Shown: positions 1 through 8,483, numbered from the stretch's first letter. The stretch: 32,936 bases of DNA from Clostridium bornimense (GCF_018917145.1 NZ_JAHLOD010000036.1:1-32936); one strand, 5' to 3'. The notes: a model not told the origin generated them from the sequence alone. Translations and numbers: made by a program.

Positions 1-120
1 ATCTGGTGATGATGCCTCTAAGGGATACACCCGTTCCCATACCGAACACGATGGTTAAGCCTCAGAGGGCCGATGGTACTGCACGGGAGACTGTGTGGGA
101 GAGTAGGATGTTGCCAGGTA
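1..120 (+). rRNA. rrf: 5S ribosomal RNA
   Basis: The sequence carries the conserved 5S blocks CCGAAC, GGTTAAGC, GATGGTA and GGGAGA in the right order and spacing. The terminal helix can be drawn by pairing bases 1-7 with 113-119, so the gene is essentially complete; one or two 5' bases may lie outside the window. The 16S and 23S genes would lie upstream of the window. It is followed within a few bases by tRNA-Phe, so this is the distal end of an rRNA operon. Confidence 0.93.
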
Positions 121-125
121 GATGT

Positions 126-200
<75 letters not shown>

Positions 201-201
<1 letters not shown>

Positions 202-238
202 AGACAGTTAGTAAATTGCTAACTGTCTTTTTATTTTT
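201..238 (+). terminator. rRNA operon terminator
   Basis: Perfect 11-bp stem (201-211 with 219-229), 7-nt loop, then a T-rich run. The stem overlaps the last base of the tRNA CCA end. It closes the 5S/tRNA-Phe transcript. Confidence 0.9.
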
Positions 239-279
239 TGTAGTTAATATAAATATAGAATAATAAGCACATGCATATA

Positions 280-306
280 TTGACAAATATATATATAAAT
301 GATAAT
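280..306 (+). promoter_or_regulatory. Likely trpB promoter
   Basis: TTGACA at 280-285 and GATAAT at 301-306, spaced 15 bp, slightly short of optimal. Transcription would start near 313. This leaves about 33 nt before the ATG at 346, with no room for a T-box or leader peptide. It also argues against translation starting from the upstream in-frame ATG at 271. Confidence 0.5.
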
Positions 307-345
307 TTTAAAAGTAATATTGTAATAAATTTAGGGGGTTATAAA

Positions 346-1536
346 ATGATTAATAATCATGGGAAGTTTGGTAAATATGGAGGTTCGTATGTTTCACCTT
401 TGTTACAAAAAGCTATAAGTGAAGTGGAAGAGAATTTTTACAAATATGTAGAAGATAAAAGCTTTATAGACGAATTTAATTATTATATGAAACAGTATGT
501 AGGAAGAGAAAATCCATTATATTTTGCTGAAAGATTAACGGAGAAAATTGGAGGAGCAAAAATATATTTAAAAAGAGAAGATTTAAACCATACTGGAGCA
601 CATAAAATTAATAATGCTATTGGACAAGTACTTTTAGCAAAAAGAATGGGAAAGAAAAGAATTGTAGCAGAGACTGGAGCTGGTCAACATGGTGTTGCTA
701 CGGCTACAGTTTGCGCTTTAATGAATATGGAATGTATAATTTATATGGGGGAAGAAGATACAAAGAGACAAGCGTTAAATGTTTTTAGAATGGAGCTATT
801 AGGAGCTAAAGTTGTACCAGTAACTTCTGGAACAAGGACTTTAAAAGATGCAGTAGATGCAGCATTAGATGATTTTGCTCATAATATACAAGATACTTTT
901 TACTTATTAGGTTCAGCAGTAGGTCCACATCCATATCCGACTATGGTTAGAGAATTTCAAAGTGTAATTGGAAAAGAAGCAAGAAAACAAATATTAGAAG
1001 CAGAAGATAGATTACCAGACTATGTTATTGCATGTGTTGGTGGCGGTAGTAATGCTATTGGATTATTCCATCCATTCTTTAATGATAAAGATGTAAAGAT
1101 TATAGGAGTTGAACCAGGAGGAAAAGGATTAGATACTCCTGATCATGCAGCATCTATGTGTAAAGGTACATTGGGAGAGATTCATGGATTTAAGTGTTAT
1201 CTTTTACAAGATGAAAATGGAGAAGTGGCACCAGTTTATTCTGTAGCAGCTGGGTTAGATTATCCAGGAGTTGGTCCAGAACATTGCTATTATAAGGACT
1301 TAGGTAGAGCAGAATATGTATCTATAACTGATGATGAGGCTATAGATGCTTTTTGTGAGCTAAGCAAGGTAGAGGGAATAATTCCAGCTATAGAAAGCTC
1401 TCATGCTATTGCTTACGCTATGAAGTTGGCAACTAACTTGGATAAAGATAAAATTATTATTGTTAATCTTTCTGGTAGAGGAGATAAAGATGTAGTTCAA
1501 GTTAAGGATATTATTGAAAAAAGAAAAAATAATTAA
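346..1536 (+). CDS. trpB: Tryptophan synthase beta chain
   Basis: TrpB is a PLP enzyme that condenses indole with L-serine to give L-tryptophan. The product is 396 aa, the usual TrpB1 length. From the ATG at 346 (GGGGG at 334-338) the PLP lysine in [10 protein letters not shown] falls at K87, the canonical number. Also visible are the phosphate-binding GGGSNAIG loop, [11 protein letters not shown] and the C-terminal SGRGDKD. An in-frame ATG at 271 would add 25 residues but lies upstream of the likely promoter and lacks a ribosome binding site, so it is rejected. No trpA or other trp gene is adjacent: rRNA/tRNA genes precede it and a convergent peroxiredoxin follows. It may work with a distant TrpA or act alone on free indole. 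Confidence 0.95.
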   Translation: MINNHGKFGKYGGSYVSPLLQKAISEVEENFYKYVEDKSFIDEFNYYMKQYVGRENPLYFAERLTEKIGGAKIYLKREDLNHTGAHKINNAIGQVLLAKRMGKKRIVAETGAGQHGVATATVCALMNMECIIYMGEEDTKRQALNVFRMELLGAKVVPVTSGTRTLKDAVDAALDDFAHNIQDTFYLLGSAVGPHPYPTMVREFQSVIGKEARKQILEAEDRLPDYVIACVGGGSNAIGLFHPFFNDKDVKIIGVEPGGKGLDTPDHAASMCKGTLGEIHGFKCYLLQDENGEVAPVYSVAAGLDYPGVGPEHCYYKDLGRAEYVSITDDEAIDAFCELSKVEGIIPAIESSHAIAYAMKLATNLDKDKIIIVNLSGRGDKDVVQVKDIIEKRKNN

Positions 1537-1687
1537 TACTAGGTCAAGGTATAGGGCACAAGGCCAGGTAAGAAAGTTGTACTTTCATAGATATTAATTT
1601 TAGAAATTTGCTAACAACACTTAAGTATAATAGTTTTATATATTAAGTATAGAAGATAATTTAAAAAATTATCAAAAATTTTATAAA

Positions 1688-1738
1688 AAACTGAAGCATT
1701 AAGTTTATTTAAACTATTGTGCTTCAGTTTTTTTTTAT
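1688..1738. terminator. Bidirectional terminator between trpB and the peroxiredoxin gene
   Basis: An 11-bp stem (1688-1698 with 1720-1730) has an inner AGTTT/AAACT helix. A T-run follows on the plus side, and an A-run precedes it that reads as T on the minus strand. It serves both convergent genes. The 150 bases before it (1537-1687) hold no gene I can support, only a small hairpin at 1572-1586. Confidence 0.85.
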
Positions 1739-2202
1739 TTAAGTTTTTCTACTACAGCATCTACATGTCCAGGAACTTTAACTTTTCTAAATTCATCTAC
1801 AAGTATTCCATTTTCGTCAATTAAGAATGTACTTCTTTCTATACCGTAGCATACTTTTCCGTAAAGTTTTTTTTCTTTCATTACACCATAAAGATTACAT
1901 ACTGTTTCATCTTTATCACTAAGTAATACAAAAGGTAGAGAATATTTATTTATAAATTTTTCATGAGAAGCTAGTGAATCTCTAGAGATTCCAAGAATAA
2001 CTGTATTTAGGCTATTTATTTCATTGTAAGCATCTCTGAAAGCTTCTGCTTCTCTACTGCATCCAGGAGTATTATCTCTAGGATAGAAATAAAGAATAAC
2101 TTTTTTGCCTAGGTAGTCTTTTAGGCTATGAGTTTTACCATCAGATCCTTCTAAAGTAAAATCAGGAGCTTTAGATCCTACAGTTAGTACCATATTATCC
2201 AT
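1735..2202 (-). CDS. bcp: Peroxiredoxin, PrxQ/Bcp family
   Basis: Cytoplasmic thiol peroxidase that reduces hydrogen peroxide and organic peroxides. It has 155 aa, the typical PrxQ size. The peroxidatic cysteine is C48 in the motif [10 protein letters not shown], and GSKAPDFTL near the start is the usual N-terminal block. Many PrxQ proteins have a resolving cysteine five residues after the peroxidatic one; here that position (53) is Glu. C102 and C118 remain, so it may act as a 1-Cys enzyme or use a different partner. The start at 2202 is supported by AGAGGTGAT on the minus strand at 2209-2217; M4 is a possible alternative. It is convergent with trpB and divergent from the flippase gene. Confidence 0.92.
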   Translation of the reverse strand: MDNMVLTVGSKAPDFTLEGSDGKTHSLKDYLGKKVILYFYPRDNTPGCSREAEAFRDAYNEINSLNTVILGISRDSLASHEKFINKYSLPFVLLSDKDETVCNLYGVMKEKKLYGKVCYGIERSTFLIDENGILVDEFRKVKVPGHVDAVVEKLK

Positions 2203-2367
2203 TTGTATATCACCTCTTATAAAATTTTACAAAATTTTAAGTTTAATATTTATCAATTATATATTAAAATATAACTGTATTAATAAATAAGTATCTATAT
2301 AATATTATATAATAGTTATTATTTATTAGGAAGTATTACTATAAGATAAATTTGAAAAGGAGATTTT

Positions 2368-3963
2368 ATGAGCAGTAAATCGACTACAAAAGGTTTTGCT
2401 ATATTATCAGCAGGAGCAATGTTATCTAAAATTGTTTCTTTAGTTTATATGCCATTTCTTACTTTAACATTAGGTAAGACCGGTTATGGAAATTATGCAT
2501 ATACATATACTATATACACATTTATTTTTAGTGTAGCTAACTCAGGTATAAGTCTTGCAGTATCAAAAACGGTGGCAGAATATATTGCAAAGGGAAATAA
2601 GAAAGATGCAAATAGAGTTTTAAAGATAGCTAAATACTATATGTGCATTTTTGGATTAATTCTATCTGTGGGGTTATTTCTATTTTCTAATCCAATTGCA
2701 AAAATTTCAGGTTATCCAAGTATTTCGTTGGCACTAAAGTTTTTATCGCCATCAATATTATTAACTACTTTATTATCAGTTTATAGAGGATATTTTCAAG
2801 GAACTGAGAATATGATTCCAACGGCAGTAACACAAATAGTTGAACAGTTATTAAATGTTGCTGTTAGTTTAATATGTGCATTTGCATTAAAACCTCTTGG
2901 TGTAGACTATGCTGTAGCTGGTGCCACAGTAGGAACAGGAGTAGGAGCTTTTATAGCTTATCTGATGATAAGAAAAATGTATAAGAAAACAAGGCCAGAA
3001 AGACTTGCTAATGAAGGAAGACGTGTAAAGAAGAGTGAGATTGTTGGTAAGTTAAAGATGTATGCAACACCTATTGTTATAACTTCTGCATTGATTTATG
3101 GTGGAAATATCATAGATGGAAGTATTATAAAGGACTCTCTAATTATAAGTGGAGTTGCAGAAAAGACTGCAGAAGGTTTGTATGGAATGGTGAATAATTA
3201 TCTTCAATTAGTTTTAGTGCCAATAACGTTTATAACGGCATTAAGTCAGGCTATAATACCGTCTATATCTGCAGCTATGGCTGTTAAGGATAGAAAGTTA
3301 GTAAGCCAAAGGGTAAATTTAGCCATTAGAATAACGTTGATGCTTGCAATCCCATCAGCTGTAGCCTTTACATTATTAGCCGAGCCAGTGTATAAACTTA
3401 TGTTTCCTAGATCATATGAAGGTTATATTCTAATGCTTAGAGGAGCTGTACTTATAATATTTTGGGGTATATATTTGATTGAAAATACTATACTACAAAG
3501 TATGAATAAATTATATGTGTCTACGACGTTTACTGTACTTGGTATTATAATAAAGATTATATTAAATAGAGCTATAATTCCTAGTATAGGTATTACTGGA
3601 GCCGTAGTTTCAAATATAGTTTGTTATCTTGTACCTATGTTACTTGCAACATTTTATATAAAGAATAAGCTTAAAGTAAGTATACAATGGAGGAAATATA
3701 TCATAAAGACTGGTATATCTGCAATTTTTATGGCAGTTTTCGTGAAAATTGTTTATAACTCAGTATATTATGTAATTTCATTTTTAAGTGTGACTTTAGG
3801 AATATTCGTAGGGCTTGTCGTTACAGCGGGAGTTTGTGGATATATATATTTTATTACAATGGTTGCTATAGGTGGATTTACAGAGGAAGATTTTGAAGCT
3901 ATCCCAAGAATAGTATTAAGATTTATACCGAGAAAGTTAAAAGCTAGAATAAAATCGTATTGA
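2368..3963 (+). CDS. Oligosaccharide/lipid flippase of the SpoVB/MurJ-like family
   Basis: A 531-aa polytopic membrane protein, with about 14 hydrophobic segments spread along its length. The N-terminus (FAILSAGAMLSKIVSLVYMPFL) and the YRGYFQGTENMIPTAVTQIVEQ segment are typical of the SpoVB/YtgP group in the MATE-like polysaccharide transporter superfamily. Such proteins move undecaprenyl-linked sugars, lipid II among them, across the membrane; some are needed for growth and others for spore cortex. I cannot tell which role this one has from sequence. The start has an AAAAGGAGA site about 6 bp upstream. The -35 box of the aromatic operon overlaps its stop codon, so the two transcription units abut. 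Confidence 0.88.
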   Translation: MSSKSTTKGFAILSAGAMLSKIVSLVYMPFLTLTLGKTGYGNYAYTYTIYTFIFSVANSGISLAVSKTVAEYIAKGNKKDANRVLKIAKYYMCIFGLILSVGLFLFSNPIAKISGYPSISLALKFLSPSILLTTLLSVYRGYFQGTENMIPTAVTQIVEQLLNVAVSLICAFALKPLGVDYAVAGATVGTGVGAFIAYLMIRKMYKKTRPERLANEGRRVKKSEIVGKLKMYATPIVITSALIYGGNIIDGSIIKDSLIISGVAEKTAEGLYGMVNNYLQLVLVPITFITALSQAIIPSISAAMAVKDRKLVSQRVNLAIRITLMLAIPSAVAFTLLAEPVYKLMFPRSYEGYILMLRGAVLIIFWGIYLIENTILQSMNKLYVSTTFTVLGIIIKIILNRAIIPSIGITGAVVSNIVCYLVPMLLATFYIKNKLKVSIQWRKYIIKTGISAIFMAVFVKIVYNSVYYVISFLSVTLGIFVGLVVTAGVCGYIYFITMVAIGGFTEEDFEAIPRIVLRFIPRKLKARIKSY

Positions 3964-3987
3964 CACTAAATAAAAATTTGATATAAT
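3960..3987 (+). promoter_or_regulatory. Consensus promoter of the aromatic operon
   Basis: Perfect TTGACA at 3960-3965 and perfect TATAAT at 3982-3987, with a 16-bp spacer. Transcription should begin near 3994, giving a leader of about 260 nt before aroF. The -35 box overlaps the stop codon of the flippase gene. A promoter this strong needs a downstream brake, which fits the attenuator that follows. Confidence 0.8.
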
Positions 3988-4030
3988 TTAAACAAACCAT
4001 ATTGTGGAATAAAAAGGGAGGAATATTCTT

Positions 4031-4165
4031 ATGAAAGAGTTAAAAAAGTGCATAATAAATTTTTATACTTTCTTTTTTAACTGGGGCTATTTTTATTTTA
4101 GCGCTAGATATTTTAGCGACCCAAAAAAGAATATTAGACTCCTAAATATGAGTGTATCTTTTTAG
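4031..4165 (+). CDS. Aromatic-rich leader peptide of the aro operon
   Basis: A 44-codon ORF begins with ATG at 4031 and has a GGGAGG site at 4016-4021, a spacing of 9. Residues 11-28 read FYTFFFNWGYFYFSARYF: 12 of 18 are aromatic (7 Phe, 4 Tyr, 1 Trp). It sits between a consensus promoter and an intrinsic terminator, upstream of an operon that makes chorismate, Phe and Tyr. By analogy with the E. coli pheA and trp leaders, its translation would sense charged tRNA-Phe and tRNA-Tyr. Ribosomes stalling at residues 11-28 would favour read-through into aroF. No T-box consensus (AGGGTGGNACCGCG) is present in the leader. The peptide itself probably has no function beyond being translated. Confidence 0.85.
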   Translation: MKELKKCIINFYTFFFNWGYFYFSARYFSDPKKNIRLLNMSVSF

Positions 4166-4190
4166 TGTATAGAATTTTAGTTAAGATAGG

Positions 4191-4223
4191 GAAGGTTCAT
4201 TCAAGTGAACCTTCTTTTTTGTT
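4191..4223 (+). terminator. Attenuator terminator before aroF
   Basis: Perfect 9-bp stem (4191-4199 with 4206-4214), 6-nt loop, then six T. It lies 26 nt after the leader-peptide stop and 31 nt before the aroF start, so it would abort the operon transcript unless disrupted. A competing helix can be drawn: 4148-4153 with 4195-4200 and 4155-4160 with 4183-4188. This would tie up the 5' arm of the terminator. A ribosome at the leader stop codon would cover the first strand of that helix. Confidence 0.82.
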
Positions 4224-4254
4224 TATATAATAAAATTTAATGGAGGTAATAGTA

Positions 4255-5271
4255 ATGATAGTTGTTTTAAAACAAGATTCTAATGAATCAGATGTAGCAA
4301 GAGTAAACTCAAAATTAATCTCATTAGGGTTACAAACCCAAGTAACAGTGGGAAGTAGTGAAACTATAATAGGTTTAATTGGTAACACTAGTGTTATTAA
4401 TGAAGAAGAGATAAAAGAAGATAAATCTGTTGAAGATGTAGTTAAAGTTAAGGAACCTTTTAAAAAAGCTAATAGAAAATTCCATCCAGATAATACTATA
4501 ATAGATATATGTGGAAGAAAAATTGGTGGAGAAAAATTAGCTATAATTGCTGGGCCTTGTTCTGTTGAGAGTCCAGAACAGATAATATCAGTAGCTAAAA
4601 GTGTTAAGGAGAGTGGTGCAGGATTCTTAAGAGGTGGAGCTTTTAAGCCTAGAACATCACCATATGCATTTCAAGGTATGAGAGAAGAGGGATTAGAGCT
4701 TCTTAAGATTGCAAGGGAAGAAACAGGGCTTCCAATAGTAACTGAGATAATGAGTCCATATCTTATAGATAGGTTTGTAGAGGATGTTGATATTATTCAA
4801 GTGGGAGCTAGAAATATGCAAAACTTTGAGCTATTAAAGGAGCTTGGTAGGTCAACAAAGAAGCCAATCTTATTAAAAAGAGGTTTATCAAATACCATTG
4901 AAGAATGGTTGATGTCTGCTGAATATATAATGGCAGGTGGAAATGAAAATGTTATTCTTTGTGAAAGGGGAATAAGAACATTTGAGAAGTTTACAAGAAA
5001 TACTCTTGATTTAAGTGCTGTACTTGCAGTAAAGAAGTTAAGTCATTTACCGGTAGTAGTTGATCCTTCTCATGCAGCAGGTATGTGGTGGATGGTTGAA
5101 GATCTTTCAAGAGCTGCAATAGCTGTAGGGGCAGATGGACTTATAATTGAAGTTCATAATGATCCAGCTAATGCAAAGTGTGATGGTGATCAATCATTAA
5201 AACCAGAAAGATTTGATAATTTAATGAAATCATTAAAAGATATATCTAAGGCTGTTGGAAGAGAGCTTTAG
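4255..5271 (+). CDS. aroF: 3-deoxy-7-phosphoheptulonate (DAHP) synthase, type I-beta with N-terminal regulatory domain
   Basis: Catalyses the first step of the shikimate pathway, joining phosphoenolpyruvate and erythrose-4-phosphate. The start is the ATG at 4255, behind GGAGG at 4242-4246; an in-frame ATG at 4240 overlaps that site and is rejected. The resulting 338 aa match the length of the Thermotoga-type enzyme. Residues 1 to about 70 form the ferredoxin-like (ACT-like) domain that in this type mediates feedback inhibition by Tyr or Phe. The barrel then shows GPCSVES, RGGAFKPRTSPYAFQG, QVGARNMQN, LLKRG and VVDPSHAAG. It is the first gene of the operon and lies directly behind the attenuator, so flux entry is probably controlled both at transcription and by allostery. 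Confidence 0.96.
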   Translation: MIVVLKQDSNESDVARVNSKLISLGLQTQVTVGSSETIIGLIGNTSVINEEEIKEDKSVEDVVKVKEPFKKANRKFHPDNTIIDICGRKIGGEKLAIIAGPCSVESPEQIISVAKSVKESGAGFLRGGAFKPRTSPYAFQGMREEGLELLKIAREETGLPIVTEIMSPYLIDRFVEDVDIIQVGARNMQNFELLKELGRSTKKPILLKRGLSNTIEEWLMSAEYIMAGGNENVILCERGIRTFEKFTRNTLDLSAVLAVKKLSHLPVVVDPSHAAGMWWMVEDLSRAAIAVGADGLIIEVHNDPANAKCDGDQSLKPERFDNLMKSLKDISKAVGREL

Positions 5272-5293
5272 AAATATTTAAGGAGTGTAAGTT

Positions 5294-6169
5294 ATGGGGG
5301 ACTTTAAGCTAAAAATCACTGTAGTTGGAATGGGGCTAATTGGAGGATCTTTAGCTATGGCACTTAGAAAGCTTGATCCTATTAAATTATACGGAATTGA
5401 TATAGATAAAAAGGTTTTAGATAAAGCTACATCAATGGGTATAATTGATATGGGAAGTACTACTTTTACTGAAGAGATGGAGGATAGTGATATTATTTTA
5501 ATAAGTATATATCCTAGAGGTGAAGTGGAATTTCTTAAAAAGAATATAGATAGGATAAAAAAAGGTGCTATAGTTACAGATACTACAGGATTAAAAGGTG
5601 GTTTTCAAGATGAAATCGTAAAGATTTGTAGTGGAATGGTAGATTATATTGGAGGACATCCAATGGTAGGAAAGGAAACTAACAGCTTTGAGCACGCTTC
5701 TGTAGATATGCTGAAGGGAGGCAGTTATATACTGACTCCTAGCAGTAGTAGTAAGGTAGAAAATATTAACTTGTTAAAAAGTATTGCCAGGGAAATAGGT
5801 TTTACAATGATTAAAGTTGTTGATGGCAATACACATGATAAGTTAATTACTTATACATCTCATCTTCCTCATGTAGTTGCAGTAGCAATGATGGAAAATG
5901 ATTTATCCACCATGTGTGATGGATTTACAGGAGGAAGTTTTAGAGATATTACTAGGGTAGCGAGGATAAATGAAGACCTTTGGAGTGGTCTTTTTATGGA
6001 TAACAAAGGAAACTTAATAAAGGAAATAGAAACATTAGAAAAGAATTTGGACGATATAAAAAGTCTATTAAAAAATAACGATGAAGAAGGATTATATAAA
6101 CTTTTAAAGAAAGCAAGGGTTAGAAAGGAGCAACAGAATGAGAAAAATACAAGTGAAGCTTCCATGTAA
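5294..6169 (+). CDS. tyrA: Prephenate dehydrogenase
   Basis: Oxidatively decarboxylates prephenate to 4-hydroxyphenylpyruvate, the committed step to tyrosine. It has 291 aa with an N-terminal NAD(P)-binding motif VVGMGLIGGSLA, the segment GGHPMVGKE in mid-protein and the conserved histidine region YTSHLPHVVA. There is no C-terminal ACT domain, so this copy may rely on aroF and on attenuation for control. AAGGAGTG lies 6-7 bp before the ATG, 22 bp after aroF. Its last 32 bp overlap the start of aroB, suggesting translational coupling. Confidence 0.94.
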   Translation: MGDFKLKITVVGMGLIGGSLAMALRKLDPIKLYGIDIDKKVLDKATSMGIIDMGSTTFTEEMEDSDIILISIYPRGEVEFLKKNIDRIKKGAIVTDTTGLKGGFQDEIVKICSGMVDYIGGHPMVGKETNSFEHASVDMLKGGSYILTPSSSSKVENINLLKSIAREIGFTMIKVVDGNTHDKLITYTSHLPHVVAVAMMENDLSTMCDGFTGGSFRDITRVARINEDLWSGLFMDNKGNLIKEIETLEKNLDDIKSLLKNNDEEGLYKLLKKARVRKEQQNEKNTSEASM

Positions 6170-7199
6170 TAAGTATGAAATTCTAATAAAGAATGGGCTT
6201 ATACAGGAGATAGGAGAAAAAATTTCAAATATTTATACAGGAGATAAGATTGCTATAATAACAGATACAAATGTAGATAAATTCTATGGTGATTTAGTTA
6301 ATAGTGCTTTAGAGAAAAAGGGATATCAAACACTGAAGGTAGTTTTACCAGCAGGAGAAAAGAGCAAATCCATGGATTCTCTTATGGTGTTATATAATGA
6401 GCTATTAGATTTTAAGCTAAATAGAGGTAATTTAATAATTGCCTTAGGTGGTGGTGTTATTGGTGATTTAACTGGATTCTGTGCTTCAACACTTTTAAGA
6501 GGGATACCTTTTGTACAAATACCTACATCGTTATTAGCTCAAATTGACTCTTCAATTGGTGGAAAGGTAGCAGTAGATTTACCAAGAGGTAAGAATTTAG
6601 TAGGCAGTTTCTATCATCCAAAGGCAGTATTTATAGATCCTAATGTTTTGCAAACCTTAGAGAGAAAGTTTTTAAATGATGGATTAGGTGAAGCTATCAA
6701 ATATGGACTAATAAAAGATAGAGGTTTATTTGAAAAATTAAGTTCAATAAATAGTTATGATGAATTATTTGAAAACTTAGGAGATATAATATATGACTGT
6801 TGCGATATAAAAAGAGGTGTTGTAGAAAGAGATGAAAAGGACACTGGAGAAAGAATGATATTAAATTTTGGTCATACTATAGGTCATGCTATAGAGAAGA
6901 TTCAAAACTATGAAGGATATTCTCATGGAGAGGCAGTATCTATAGGAATGTATTCTATCGCAAAAAGATGTGAGGATATGGGCTTCTGTCCTGAAGGAGT
7001 TTCTGAAAGTATAAAGGAAGTATTAGTTAAGTTTAATTTACCTTATAGTATAGGTGATATTAAAAAAGAGGATATTGCTAAAGCAATATCAGTAGATAAA
7101 AAGAATATAGGAAAATCTATGAATCTAATTTTGTTAAAAGATATTGGGGAATCTTTTATTCATAAAGTTTCTAGAGATGAGATTGTAAATTTTATATAA
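6138..7199 (+). CDS. aroB: 3-dehydroquinate synthase
   Basis: Converts DAHP to 3-dehydroquinate using NAD and a divalent metal. It has 353 aa, the family norm. The nucleotide-binding region IALGGGVIGDLTGF, the IPTSLLAQIDSSIGGK block and the metal-ligand region NFGHTIGHAIE are all present. The start at 6138 lies inside the tyrA reading frame (32-bp overlap) but is preceded by AAAGGAG at the right distance, and the N-terminus is collinear with the family. Confidence 0.96.
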   Translation: MRKIQVKLPCNKYEILIKNGLIQEIGEKISNIYTGDKIAIITDTNVDKFYGDLVNSALEKKGYQTLKVVLPAGEKSKSMDSLMVLYNELLDFKLNRGNLIIALGGGVIGDLTGFCASTLLRGIPFVQIPTSLLAQIDSSIGGKVAVDLPRGKNLVGSFYHPKAVFIDPNVLQTLERKFLNDGLGEAIKYGLIKDRGLFEKLSSINSYDELFENLGDIIYDCCDIKRGVVERDEKDTGERMILNFGHTIGHAIEKIQNYEGYSHGEAVSIGMYSIAKRCEDMGFCPEGVSESIKEVLVKFNLPYSIGDIKKEDIAKAISVDKKNIGKSMNLILLKDIGESFIHKVSRDEIVNFI

Positions 7200-7214
7200 A
7201 AGGGGGGCAATAAT

Positions 7215-8483
7215 GTGCAAAAGGTTGTAATAAGTCCGACGGCATTAAGAGGCAGGGTTACAATTCCTCCATCGAAGAGTCTTGGGCATAGAGGTATAAT
7301 ATCAGCGGCTTTAAGTAAAGGAATTTCTAATATAAGCAATGTACAATATTCTAAAGATATAATTGCTACTTTAGAAATTATGAAAATGTTAGGCGCAAAG
7401 ATAGAGAAAAAGGATAATAGCTTAGTTATAGATGGTACAGATATATTTTCTTGTGGAGATAAGGAGATAACACTACAATGTAATGAATCTGGTTCTACTA
7501 TAAGATTTCTAATTCCTGTGGCATTAGTTAGAGAAGGACAATATGTTTTTCAAGGTAAAGGAAAGTTAGTAAGTAGGCCACTGACATCTTACTATGAGAT
7601 TTTTGATGAAAAAGGAATAGAATATACTACTACAGAAGGTGGATTACCATTAAAGGTAAAAGGAAAGTTAAGTAGTGGGATTTATAAGCTTAGGGGTGAC
7701 ATAAGTTCTCAGTTTATAACAGGATTATTATTTGCCCTTCCTTTAGTAGAAGGAGATTCTGAAATTGTAGTTACTACAGAATTAGAGTCTAAGGGATATG
7801 TTGATTTAACATTAGATACTTTAAAGAGTTTTGGTATAGAAATAGAGAATCAAGATTATAAGATATTTAAAATCAAAGGAAATCAACAATATTCACCTAG
7901 AGATTATTATATAGAAGGTGATTACTCACAAGGGGCATTTTTCTTAGTAGCAGGTGCTATAGGAAATGATATTAAGTGTAAAGGGCTTAGAAAAGATTCT
8001 CTTCAAGGAGATATGGCAATTTTAGATATTTTAAAGGATATGGGTTGTAACTTTGAAGAAACGGATGAATATGTAAAGGCATTACCATCAAAGACAAAGG
8101 GAATAGATATAGATGTTTCACAATGTCCAGATTTAGTACCGATTCTTGCAGTATTAGCTAGTATGTCTGAAGGTGAAACAAGAATATTAAATGCAAAGCG
8201 TCTTAGAATAAAGGAATGCGATAGACTTAATGCTACAGCAGTAGAATTAAACAAGATAGGTGCTGATATAACTGAATTAGAAGATTCTCTTATTATAAGA
8301 GGGGTAAAAGAGTTTAAGGGAGGAGAAGTTGATTCTCACAATGATCATAGAATAGTGATGGCACTTTCTATAGCAGCAACTAGAGCAAAGGGTGATATTA
8401 TCATTAATAATCCTATGGCAATAGAAAAATCGTATCCAAATTTCTTTGAGGATTATAAGAATCTAGGAGGTAGTTTAAGGTGA
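7215..8483 (+). CDS. aroA: 3-phosphoshikimate 1-carboxyvinyltransferase (EPSP synthase)
   Basis: Transfers the enolpyruvyl group from PEP to shikimate-3-phosphate. It has 422 aa, with the substrate-binding PPSKSLGHRG near residue 17, NESGSTIRF, the catalytic-region RIKECDRL and DHRIVMAL near the C-terminus. The start codon is GTG at 7215 behind AGGGGGG; an ATG two bases earlier is in another frame and stops after five codons. Its TGA overlaps the GTG start of aroC by four bases, a tight coupling. Confidence 0.96.
   Translation: MQKVVISPTALRGRVTIPPSKSLGHRGIISAALSKGISNISNVQYSKDIIATLEIMKMLGAKIEKKDNSLVIDGTDIFSCGDKEITLQCNESGSTIRFLIPVALVREGQYVFQGKGKLVSRPLTSYYEIFDEKGIEYTTTEGGLPLKVKGKLSSGIYKLRGDISSQFITGLLFALPLVEGDSEIVVTTELESKGYVDLTLDTLKSFGIEIENQDYKIFKIKGNQQYSPRDYYIEGDYSQGAFFLVAGAIGNDIKCKGLRKDSLQGDMAILDILKDMGCNFEETDEYVKALPSKTKGIDIDVSQCPDLVPILAVLASMSEGETRILNAKRLRIKECDRLNATAVELNKIGADITELEDSLIIRGVKEFKGGEVDSHNDHRIVMALSIAATRAKGDIIINNPMAIEKSYPNFFEDYKNLGGSLR

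Noticed and set aside
271-345. N-terminal extension of trpB
   Set aside because: The ATG at 271 precedes the likely promoter, lacks a ribosome binding site, and would move the PLP lysine from K87 to K112.
3990-4254. T-box riboswitch in front of aroF
   Set aside because: No AGGGTGGNACCGCG box or stem I specifier layout is present; the aromatic ORF and terminator explain the leader better.
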